A DNA stretch of 5,120 nucleotides from Sulfurimonas sp. GTDB lineage: Bacteria; Campylobacterota; Campylobacteria; Campylobacterales; Sulfurimonadaceae. The translations under genes and the position numbers were made by a program. Under the pieces are notes generated by a model. It saw only the letters and a program-made list of their open reading frames with translations, was not told the DNA's origin and searched no databases. The DNA is taken from assembly GCA_016764205.1 (NCBI GenBank), contig JAESSH010000045.1, forward strand, positions 31,027-36,146, read 5' to 3'. Position 1 is the first letter of the stretch, and every line of letters begins with the position of its first letter. Shown here in pieces: positions 1 through 5,120 of the stretch.

Positions 1-2266
1 TTTCAGAATAATGATTCGGGTCAATTACTTTAATAATATCTTCAAGCACATTATCAACTATACTAGCACTTTCAGATAACACTGTATCTTCTCCACTATC
101 ATAAAATTCAATTGTCTTGTTATGAGAATATTTATTTATAAACTTATAAACTTTTTCATTTAAATCATTATCAGAGATTGCATCATCACATAAATCTTTA
201 AAGTTATTTCTCTTTAATGGATATTTAAAACTCAAAAAAGCTTCCAATAATTTTCGTAATAGATTGCCAATTAAATACGCATTGACTTCATCTATTTCTT
301 TATTTTTAAATTTATATACCTGTGAAAAAATAAAATGATATTCTGAAGCATATTTAGTTAATGATGCAGTAGCTGTTTTAATAATTGAGTGTCTTTTGTC
401 ATCTATAATATTTGCTTCAACTAGATAAATACTTGTTCTGTCTTTAGATGGGTTAAACCAATCTCGAATTAATTTAAAATAAGCAAAATTATGTGTAATT
501 ACAAATAACTGTTTGGCAGTTCCACATTCATTTTTTAAAAAAGAGTATGAACTAAATAAATTATTTGAATCAAAACTTGATATTGGGTCATCTATAACAA
601 TAATACTATCTTCTATTTTGTTGTCATTTTCTTTTAATTTGGTTACAAAATATACAAATGATATAGCTGTTTTTTCACCTTCACTAAGATTACTTGCCTG
701 TACTCCATCTCTTAAAATCTTATACCCATGATTTTCAGTATCAAACTCTAAAATAATATTTTTTCGACCTAAAAATCTATGTAATTTATTGTTAAATTCT
801 CCAGCTCCTATTGCTTCGTTTGATAATAACCCTTCTAATTTTTTGATTTCAATATTTAATCCATCTTTTAAACTAATCAACCTATTAATTTCATCAGATT
901 GCTTTTGTATATCTGATTTGCTTTTTCTCAAATTAAACTCATGAAAATAAAAAGATGCATAATGTAACTCAAGTTTAAATTTTAGCTTTTTTAATTCATC
1001 TGAAAAGTTTTTTGTCTTATTATTATGCTTATCTATTACAACATTGAGTTTATCTATTTTTGAGTTATACTCGCCTATAGCTTTGCTATCTATAGTTTCA
1101 AGTTCTGAAATAACCATAAATGGATTGCTTTGTTTTTCTGTTAAATTATCAACCCATTTGTCAAATATTTTATTGATTATTTTAACACTATTAAGTAGTG
1201 ATTCTTTTAAAGTTTTAAATTCTTCTTTGAATTCAGGATATAATTCAAATTCATTTTCTAGTGCATCAATTTTTATTATTTGTGTAGGTAGCCATTCTAT
1301 AGCTTTTATGATTTTATCTTTTAACCTAATAAATTCGTCACTAAAATGTTGTTCTAATTCAGATAGCCTAGCTTTAGGTAATTGTTGATTACAAAACTCA
1401 CATTGTTGAGAGTTGTTTTGTTTATGGATAGAGATACCTTCTTCAACCCACTTTCCAATTGCCGAGAACTCCTTAAGCCTTGCTATTTCTTTAACTATCA
1501 AACTTGTATTTAAAATATCTTTTACTTTCTCTTTAATTGTTTCCAATCTTTGAGTATCAATATGTTTTAATTCAATCGAAATTTCTTGTAGAATATCTGG
1601 TCTAATGGATTTTGTTAATTCGTCAATCTCTTTTTCTATTAATATACTTTTCTTATCAGATGCCGTTATTTCATTATCGACAATAAACTTATTAAATTTT
1701 CGTTTATCATAATTAAAATAATACTTATCAGAGGTGTCTATTACTTTGAACTTTTCTTTAATCTTCTTAGCTGAATCACTTGCAAACTTCTCTTGACTAG
1801 CTAATAAGTCAGTTTTAACTTTAGTAGTAGTTTTAATACTCCACAAAACACTATCTTTTAAATCATCATTACCAAGTTCTAATTTCTTTTTTTCTAAGTC
1901 TTCTTTTTCTGTTATAACAGCATCTGAAATAAGTAAAATGCTATTAATTATATTGTTCCAGTCAATATTTTTTTCAACAAATATTTCATTAAAAACAAAA
2001 AGATTTAAAGTATTTGAAGGGTATGAGTTATTTGTAATAGTATTTGAATCTTCTAAATTTAGATTAAACTCATAGTCAGTAAGCCCTCCTATCAAGTTTA
2101 TATCATCTTGATGCTCAATAAGTGTAAACAATTTAGATAAAGTAGTTTTACCGCTTCCATTCCATCCATACAGTAAATTAAATCGTTGAAAATCATTTAT
2201 ACTTGCATCCCAAGTAAAGTCTCTAAAACTACCAAAGTTTTTAATTTTTTGTATTTTTTTAATCAT
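1..2266 (-). CDS. RloC/PrrC-like AAA_13 ATPase, putative tRNA anticodon nuclease (C-terminus off the left edge)
   Basis: Seen: 755 codons without a stop from an ATG at 2266. An in-frame TAG lies directly before the ATG and a GAGGT Shine-Dalgarno sequence just upstream, so the start is secure. The head has Walker A GWNGSGKT (residues 34-41), the AAA_13-like VFNEIFVEKNI (91-101), the ABC signature LSEGEK (527-532), Walker B IIVIDDP (555-561), the D-loop SSFD (563-566) and the switch His592 in ITHN. Between the ATPase halves is a Lys/Glu/Leu-rich coiled coil (about 118-475) whose tip carries CEFC (289-292), like the zinc hook of Rad50 and RloC. The tail holds Arg671-x3-Glu675 in NLLRKLLEAF and His715 in INKYSHN, matching the Arg-Glu-His arrangement proposed for PrrC/RloC anticodon nucleases, often placed near the HEPN fold. 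Known: these enzymes cut tRNA anticodon loops under phage or DNA-damage stress, with nucleotide hydrolysis controlling the nuclease. Inferred: a cytoplasmic defence toxin of this type. The alternative is an AAA_13 protein with another effector. No restriction-modification genes are visible. Confidence 0.8.
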   Translation of the reverse strand, partial: MIKKIQKIKNFGSFRDFTWDASINDFQRFNLLYGWNGSGKTTLSKLFTLIEHQDDINLIGGLTDYEFNLNLEDSNTITNNSYPSNTLNLFVFNEIFVEKNIDWNNIINSILLISDAVITEKEDLEKKKLELGNDDLKDSVLWSIKTTTKVKTDLLASQEKFASDSAKKIKEKFKVIDTSDKYYFNYDKRKFNKFIVDNEITASDKKSILIEKEIDELTKSIRPDILQEISIELKHIDTQRLETIKEKVKDILNTSLIVKEIARLKEFSAIGKWVEEGISIHKQNNSQQCEFCNQQLPKARLSELEQHFSDEFIRLKDKIIKAIEWLPTQIIKIDALENEFELYPEFKEEFKTLKESLLNSVKIINKIFDKWVDNLTEKQSNPFMVISELETIDSKAIGEYNSKIDKLNVVIDKHNNKTKNFSDELKKLKFKLELHYASFYFHEFNLRKSKSDIQKQSDEINRLISLKDGLNIEIKKLEGLLSNEAIGAGEFNNKLHRFLGRKNIILEFDTENHGYKILRDGVQASNLSEGEKTAISFVYFVTKLKENDNKIEDSIIVIDDPISSFDSNNLFSSYSFLKNECGTAKQLFVITHNFAYFKLIRDWFNPSKDRTSIYLVEANIIDDKRHSIIKTATASLTKYASEYHFIFSQVYKFKNKEIDEVNAYLIGNLLRKLLEAFLSFKYPLKRNNFKDLCDDAISDNDLNEKVYKFINKYSHNKTIEFYDSGEDTVLSESASIVDNVLEDIIKVIDPNHYSE

Positions 2267-2547
2267 CTATTTACCTCTTCAGCATCTCTATTTTCTTTTG
2301 TCTGGAATATCCCCTATTTAAAAGACACTTTTTTAGTAATTAGTAAGAATTTAGAGGAAACATATTTTATCTAATTATGCTCCATATAGGCTTTTAATAA
2401 GCTAAAAGAATGTTAAATAATCATATGTAAGAGAATTTGAATCCATTTACCCCATCCACCCAACAATTCAAATATCCTATCTTCAATCTTTATATTAAAA
2501 TTACGATACAATGCATCCATCCACTATATTATACAAAGGAAACTACT
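2267..2547. other. Intergenic region between the divergent nuclease gene and the small basic-protein gene
   Basis: These 281 bases carry no convincing gene. Two short minus-strand frames are open: 2413-2520 (35 residues) and 2271-2339 (22 residues ending RQKKIEMLKR, stopping 4 bases before the nuclease ATG). Either could be a decayed remnant or chance. A weak inverted repeat, CTTTTA/TAAAAG, lies at 2391-2408. For the minus-strand nuclease the best -10-like hexamer is TAAAAT reading from 2369 to 2364. It has no recognisable -35 and would leave a leader of about 90 bases, so it is only a suggestion. No tRNA, CRISPR repeat or terminal inverted repeat was seen. Confidence 0.5.
2482..2512 (+). promoter_or_regulatory. 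Possible promoter for the small basic protein
   Basis: TACAAT at 2507-2512 resembles a sigma-70 -10 box, preceded after 19 bases by a weak -35-like TTCAAT at 2482-2487. Transcription would start near 2519, giving a leader of about 29 bases that includes the AAGGA ribosome site at 2536-2540. A second -10-like TATATT at 2525-2530 is less likely because its start site would fall on the ribosome site. This rests on pattern only. Confidence 0.3.
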
Positions 2548-2652
2548 ATGGCAAAAGGTAAAGACGTACAAAAATCTACAAAAAAAGCACCCGCTAAAAC
2601 TTTAAAAGAAAAAAGAGAAGATAAAAAAGCTAAAAAAGCAGCAAGAGGGTAA
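2548..2652 (+). CDS. Small Lys/Ala-rich cationic protein, 34 residues, function unknown
   Basis: The product starts MAKGKDVQKSTKKAPAK and ends KKAKKAARG. Nearly half of its residues are Lys or Arg, it has no cysteine and no hydrophobic stretch, and it is probably disordered or helical only when bound to a partner. The start is set at 2548 because AAGGA (2536-2540) lies 7 bases before this ATG. The same frame is open back to an ATG at 2437, but that extension has no ribosome site and a different, low-lysine composition. Short proteins with a similar MAKGKxVQKxxKK start occur as conserved hypothetical proteins in several bacterial groups (from memory, not searched). The charge suggests contact with nucleic acid or the ribosome, but this is inference only. 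The next gene follows 54 bases later on the same strand. Confidence 0.7.
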   Translation: MAKGKDVQKSTKKAPAKTLKEKREDKKAKKAARG

Positions 2653-2706
2653 TAATCCCCTTTCAATAGAGAATTACATTAAAAGAATGATAAGAACAAA
2701 TTATCC

Positions 2707-2949
2707 ATGAAGTATAAATCACTCTTAATTAGCTTAGCTACCATAGTATTTATTCTCGCAGTAATAGCCTATGGCTTTTACGAAAAAGATAGAAAAGAAC
2801 AACTATACAAAGACTTTAAATCCAACAAAAAAATTATCTGTGATGATGTTATTGTTCAAAAGAGTAAAGGCTGGTCAATACGAAACAATAGATTTTTTAC
2901 TAATGGGAAAGTTATGAAAACAATAATTTTTTGTAAAAGTGCTACCTAA
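2707..2949 (+). CDS. Small membrane-anchored protein, 80 residues, function unknown
   Basis: Residues 5-24 form one strongly hydrophobic segment after the positive start MKYK. The protein therefore probably has a single membrane anchor with residues 25-80 outside the cytoplasmic membrane; an uncleaved signal anchor fits better than a cleaved signal peptide. The outer part begins with a charged stretch (EKDRKEQLYKDFK), then a compact region with Cys45 and Cys76 that could form a disulfide, and the motif KGWSIRNNRFFTNGK between them. The ribosome site is weak (AAGAA at 2692-2696). The gene may be read with the small basic gene upstream, since no strong terminator separates them. It converges on the HAD gene with 4 bases between the two stops. 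I recognise no named family; similar short anchored proteins with a late cysteine seem common in Campylobacterota, which is recollection only. Confidence 0.65.
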   Translation: MKYKSLLISLATIVFILAVIAYGFYEKDRKEQLYKDFKSNKKIICDDVIVQKSKGWSIRNNRFFTNGKVMKTIIFCKSAT

Positions 2950-2953
2950 TCTT

Positions 2954-3595
2954 TTAATAACTATCTAAAATTTTCTTCAAATCTCTTAGGGAGTCTATTT
3001 TATGGCTTGCTTGTGAGAAGTCATGTGTAGCTGTAAACTCATTTTTAACAATAACACATTCTATCTTCGCATTTACAGCAGAGCTTAGTCCTCTTTGTGA
3101 ATCTTCGATTATGAGACATTCTTCTCTTGAAGCATTAAACTTTTTCATACCTGCAAGATAAGGGTCTGGATGTGGTTTAGAGCGTCGGTACTCTTCTACA
3201 CAAAGCGTAAAGTCCATGTACTTCACAATATCTCTTGATGTATGAATCAAATCGAAATCAACACGCCTTGAGGTTGTTACAATGCCCATCTTGTAAGATT
3301 TTTTAAGTTCTTTTAAAACATCTACTACACCCTCTATTTCAATGTTTTCATTTTCTATAAATTCACGGTAGTAAATATCTCTTTGAAAACGTTTTGCATC
3401 TATCTCGTCTTTAGATATTCCATTGCCTACTGCTAACTCCCAAGCGTTTCCACCTCGAGCCATTATTTCCATATAAGTATCAAAATCTAAGTCAATCCCA
3501 AACTCGGCTAGAGCCTTCACATTTGCCTTATAGTAGTAGGGTTCGGTTTCAACTAAAACTCCATCATTGTCAAATAGTAAATACTTTTTTTTCAT
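2954..3595 (-). CDS. HAD-superfamily hydrolase, subfamily IA (phosphatase/phosphomutase-like)
   Basis: The 213-residue length is typical of HAD-IA enzymes with a C1 helical cap, which remove or move phosphate groups on small metabolites in the cytoplasm. All four catalytic motifs are visible: motif I FDNDGVLVETE with nucleophile Asp9 and acid/base Asp11, motif II GIVTTS with Thr107 (or Thr108), motif III Lys140 in SKPHPDPY, and motif IV IEDS with Glu164 and Asp165 for magnesium. The cap lies at about residues 16-85. The overall pattern resembles beta-phosphoglucomutase and sugar-phosphate phosphatases, but the substrate cannot be read from sequence. Asn10 sits between the two motif I aspartates, where Phe or Met is more usual; this does not remove a catalytic residue. 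The start codon overlaps the stop of the upstream membrane gene as ATGA (3592-3595) and the ribosome site is weak, so translational coupling is likely. It is the last gene of the three-gene operon. Confidence 0.9.
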   Translation of the reverse strand: MKKKYLLFDNDGVLVETEPYYYKANVKALAEFGIDLDFDTYMEIMARGGNAWELAVGNGISKDEIDAKRFQRDIYYREFIENENIEIEGVVDVLKELKKSYKMGIVTTSRRVDFDLIHTSRDIVKYMDFTLCVEEYRRSKPHPDPYLAGMKKFNASREECLIIEDSQRGLSSAVNAKIECVIVKNEFTATHDFSQASHKIDSLRDLKKILDSY

Positions 3596-3987
3596 GATGA
3601 AAAACTCAAAAATATTAGTACAGGATACAAGACTAAGCCTATATAAGGTAAAAGTTTTGGCAGAGGTGCTAAAAGTGCAAGACTTAAGTCATGAGACAGA
3701 GTTTTATCTATAAACACTTGTTTGATTAAAATAACTTTTACAGAAATATCAAGGGCTTTTACAAAAAGTATACTTATGGCGTAGAAGTTATAATCACTAG
3801 CAATCATAAAAAAAATACTAAGATAAAATGTTGGGTGCATAAGAAAAAATAGAAATATATTTTTATGGTAATGCTGGTACATACGAGCAAGCATACCCAT
3901 CATCGTTTGGGCTTTTTGCCACCTTATTTCATAGAACTCTAAAATTTGAAATAATATAATATAAACAAATAAAGTCTCACTCAACAT
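3592..3987 (-). CDS. Small polytopic membrane protein, 131 residues, function unknown
   Basis: About four hydrophobic segments are visible, at residues 4-20, 44-63, 67-90 and 103-128. They are separated by a basic loop containing RWQKAQ and YQHYHKN (about 22-43) and a short charged loop KQVFIDKTLSHD (89-100). The protein is therefore expected in the cytoplasmic membrane. No catalytic or transport motif is recognisable; the His/Tyr cluster in the first loop is the only distinctive polar feature. A good ribosome site AGGAGA (complement of 3996-4001) lies 8 bases before the ATG and fixes the start. The first 7 bases overlap the end of the YqiA-like gene, and the stop overlaps the HAD start, so the three are almost certainly cotranscribed. 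Context gives no specific role. Confidence 0.75.
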   Translation of the reverse strand: MLSETLFVYIILFQILEFYEIRWQKAQTMMGMLARMYQHYHKNIFLFFLMHPTFYLSIFFMIASDYNFYAISILFVKALDISVKVILIKQVFIDKTLSHDLSLALLAPLPKLLPYIGLVLYPVLIFLSFSS

Positions 3988-4541
3988 CTTTTACTTCTCC
4001 TAAAAAACTCTCGTATAGCCATAAAATGTCTTTGCACTTCATCGAAACTATGACTTCCTCCCTCTTCTAAAACTATTGTAGAATCTGGTAGTTTATTAGT
4101 GGCATCATTATAGTCAAGTGTTTCATCACCTTTTTGCAGTAGAAGCATAAGGTTATCTTGTTTGATGTTCTTTATTTCATAGTCTTTGAGTAGATCAATA
4201 TGTTCTTGCGTCCAAGTAAAAGTACTCGTGTCATGAAAGCTAGGTGCATTTCCTAAGACTTTCTTTAATGAAACAAAGGGTTGTATAGAAGGGTTAATGA
4301 GTACAGTCTTAAGATTATACTTATGAGAGAGGTATAAGGAATAAAAACCACCAAGAGAAGAGCCTATCAGGCTCACATCCTCGTTGTATGATTCTATCAG
4401 TTCTTCTAAGGTCTTAATAGCTAAATCAGGTATATACGACAAAGAAGGAGCAATAAAACCATCTTCTTTAAAGTATTCACGAAACTGTTTTGCCTTATGA
4501 CCTTCACCACTACTACCAAATCCATGTATATATATAATCAT
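3981..4541 (-). CDS. YqiA/YcfP-family (UPF0227-like) alpha/beta hydrolase, putative esterase
   Basis: The 186-residue protein has the compact alpha/beta-hydrolase layout of the YqiA family. The oxyanion-hole segment IYIHGFGSSGEGHKA is at the N-terminus, and the nucleophile elbow GSSLGG places Ser62 as nucleophile. Asp139 in LLQKGDETLDY and His164 in EGGSHSF complete the triad. The segment LINPSIQPF (81-89) after strand 6 is also typical of the family. E. coli YqiA has been reported as an esterase on short acyl esters; the physiological substrate is unknown. No signal peptide is present, so it is cytoplasmic. The ATG at 4541 follows a purine-rich AAAAAGAGAC (complement of 4545-4554). It is the first gene of a minus-strand operon with the membrane protein and the HAD phosphatase, and is transcribed divergently from the globin gene. 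Confidence 0.88.
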   Translation of the reverse strand: MIIYIHGFGSSGEGHKAKQFREYFKEDGFIAPSLSYIPDLAIKTLEELIESYNEDVSLIGSSLGGFYSLYLSHKYNLKTVLINPSIQPFVSLKKVLGNAPSFHDTSTFTWTQEHIDLLKDYEIKNIKQDNLMLLLQKGDETLDYNDATNKLPDSTIVLEEGGSHSFDEVQRHFMAIREFFRRSKRC

Positions 4542-4561
4542 TTTGTCTCTTTTTATGAAAT

Positions 4562-4567
4562 ATTATC
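4562..4567 (-). promoter_or_regulatory. Possible -10 box of the hydrolase-membrane protein-HAD operon
   Basis: Reading the minus strand, TTAGATAATATT contains GATAAT at 4567-4562, a good -10 hexamer with an upstream T-rich context. Transcription would begin near 4555, about 14 bases before the ATG, keeping the AAGAGA ribosome site in the leader. No -35 is recognisable at normal spacing, which is common in Campylobacterota promoters. TTGACA occurs at 4608-4603 but 35 bases away, too far to pair with this box. Confidence 0.35.
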
Positions 4568-4594
4568 TAAATTGAACTACTTTTCTTCTATTTC

Positions 4595-4608
4595 TTGATA
4601 TATGTCAA
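4595..4608. promoter_or_regulatory. FNR/DNR-type (CRP-FNR family) operator upstream of the globin gene
   Basis: The sequence TTGATATATGTCAA differs from the FNR/DNR consensus TTGAT-N4-ATCAA at one of the ten conserved bases. Its centre is between 4601 and 4602. The start site predicted from the TATATT -10 box is 4643, which places the operator centre exactly at -41.5, the classic class II activator position. Family knowledge: FNR senses oxygen, DNR/NNR sense NO, and in Campylobacter jejuni the related regulator NssR activates the globin gene cgb under nitrosative stress. Which regulator binds here is inferred only. The site is nearly symmetric and could also influence the divergent operon. 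Confidence 0.65.
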
Positions 4609-4630
4609 TAAGTTTTCTCAAGCTATAGGT

Positions 4631-4636
4631 TATATT
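4631..4636 (+). promoter_or_regulatory. -10 box of the globin promoter
   Basis: TATATT lies 22 bases after the FNR-like operator. It predicts transcription start near 4643 and a 22-base leader holding the AAGGA ribosome site (4654-4658), which is 6 bases before the ATG. No -35 hexamer is recognisable; the operator occupies that place, as expected for an activator-dependent class II promoter. Confidence 0.55.
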
Positions 4637-4664
4637 TCTTCATCTAAATACACAAGGACTTATT

Positions 4665-5087
4665 ATGAACACACAAACACAAGAACTTATCAAAGCAACA
4701 GCACCTCTTTTAAAAGAAAAAGGTGAAGAAATAACTACAGTTATGTACAGAATACTTTTTACAAACCATCCAGAGGCAAAAGAGCTTTTTAAAAATGCTG
4801 CACCAGATCAATATAAAAAATTAGCCAATGCCGTCTATGCTTATGCAGCTAATATTGATCAACTTCATAAACTAAGCAAAGGAATTGATACTATGACAAT
4901 GTCACATGTTAAAACAAACATTTTACCAGAGCATTATCCTTGGGTTGGAGAGGCTTTACTAGGTGCTATAAAAGAGGTACTTGGAAGTGCTGCTACAGAT
5001 GATATCATGCAAGCATGGGAAGAAGCATATAACTTTTTAGCGAATGTTCTTATGACTAAAGAAAAAGAAATGTATAGTGCTGCTTAG
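4665..5087 (+). CDS. Single-domain haemoglobin of the Vitreoscilla/Campylobacter (Vgb/Cgb) type
   Basis: The 140-residue length equals a full globin domain with no C-terminal flavin reductase, unlike flavohaemoglobin Hmp. Visible globin residues are Tyr28 at B10, Phe42 at CD1, Gln49 at the probable E7 position, proximal His81 at F8 (MSHVK), Tyr91 in HYPWVG and Glu133 near the C-terminus. Tyr91 and Glu133 match the proximal Tyr/Glu pair that polarises the haem-bound His in this family. The segment LLGAIKEVLGSAATDD is almost the same as in Vitreoscilla haemoglobin (compared from memory). Members bind oxygen and NO; Campylobacter Cgb oxidises NO to nitrate and protects against nitrosative stress, while Vitreoscilla Vgb supports growth at low oxygen. 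The first role fits the FNR/DNR-like operator upstream. The protein is cytoplasmic and needs an external electron donor. The ATG follows AAGGA by 6 bases. The gene appears to be a single-gene transcript. Confidence 0.93.
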   Translation: MNTQTQELIKATAPLLKEKGEEITTVMYRILFTNHPEAKELFKNAAPDQYKKLANAVYAYAANIDQLHKLSKGIDTMTMSHVKTNILPEHYPWVGEALLGAIKEVLGSAATDDIMQAWEEAYNFLANVLMTKEKEMYSAA

Positions 5088-5107
5088 AACTCACGACGAG
5101 TGTTTGC

Positions 5108-5120
5108 AGGCTATAAGCCT
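5108..5120 (+). terminator. Possible terminator hairpin after the globin gene (cut by the right edge)
   Basis: AGGCT (5108-5112), loop ATA, AGCCT (5116-5120) make a perfect 5-bp stem starting 20 bases after the globin stop. The bases before it (GTTTGC) could extend the stem, and a T-run could follow, but both lie past the window edge. The call is therefore provisional. Confidence 0.4.

Noticed and set aside
513..731. 72-codon plus-strand open frame
   Set aside because: It lies inside the nuclease gene on the opposite strand. It is antisense to the Walker B and signature region and has no ribosome site or family-like motif.
1044..1388. 114-codon plus-strand open frame rich in Ser, Leu and Ile
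   Set aside because: It is antisense to the coiled-coil part of the nuclease. Its low-complexity Ser/Leu/Ile content is what the reverse of a Lys/Glu/Asn-rich gene gives.
2186..2374. 62-codon plus-strand open frame crossing the nuclease start
   Set aside because: It covers the start codon, ribosome site and first residues of a well-supported minus-strand gene, and shows no recognisable domain.
2437..2547. N-terminal extension of the small basic protein from an ATG at 2437
   Set aside because: There is no ribosome site at 2437, the composition differs from the Lys-rich part, and AAGGA is correctly spaced before 2548.
2641..2665. GGG-TAATAAT-CCC hairpin at the end of the small basic gene as a terminator
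   Set aside because: Only three G-C pairs form before a mismatch, and no T-run follows.
4603..4608. Perfect TTGACA -35 box on the minus strand for the hydrolase operon
   Set aside because: It is one half of the FNR-like palindrome and lies 35 bases from the best -10 box, twice the usual spacer.
1..5120. tRNA, rRNA, CRISPR array, insertion-sequence ends or attachment sites
   Set aside because: No cloverleaf-like segment, regularly spaced repeat, transposase or matched terminal repeat was seen on either strand.

Overview
The window is AT-rich throughout. Its genes look like those of a Campylobacterota (epsilonproteobacterial) host of the Sulfurimonas/Arcobacter kind. This is inferred from base composition, the tight small operons and the Vitreoscilla/Campylobacter-type single-domain globin; no rRNA or marker gene is present to confirm it.

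Region 1 (1-2266, minus strand) is one large gene cut by the left edge. 755 codons are visible without a stop. It is an AAA_13-type ATPase with an ABC-like head, a long coiled coil carrying a Cys-x-x-Cys hook, and a C-terminal Arg-x3-Glu...His triad like that of the tRNA anticodon nucleases PrrC and RloC. It is most likely an RloC-like stress or antiphage toxin. It is the most AT-rich part of the window (about 23% GC in two 60-base lines counted by hand, against 28-37% in lines from the core genes), which fits an acquired gene.

Region 2 (2267-2547) has no convincing gene. It separates the nuclease from a divergent plus-strand stretch and holds two short minus-strand open frames that may be gene remnants.

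Region 3 (2548-2949, plus strand) has two small genes: a 34-residue Lys/Ala-rich cationic protein and an 80-residue protein with one N-terminal membrane anchor. The second converges on region 4 with only 4 bases between the stops.

Region 4 (2954-4541, minus strand) is a compact three-gene operon with overlapping ends: a YqiA-like alpha/beta hydrolase, a small polytopic membrane protein, and a HAD-family phosphatase.

Region 5 (4542-5120) is a divergent intergenic region followed by a plus-strand single-domain haemoglobin. A near-perfect FNR/DNR-type palindrome lies exactly 41.5 bases upstream of the start site predicted from a TATATT -10 box. This suggests oxygen- or NO-responsive activation of the globin. 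A possible terminator hairpin runs into the right edge.
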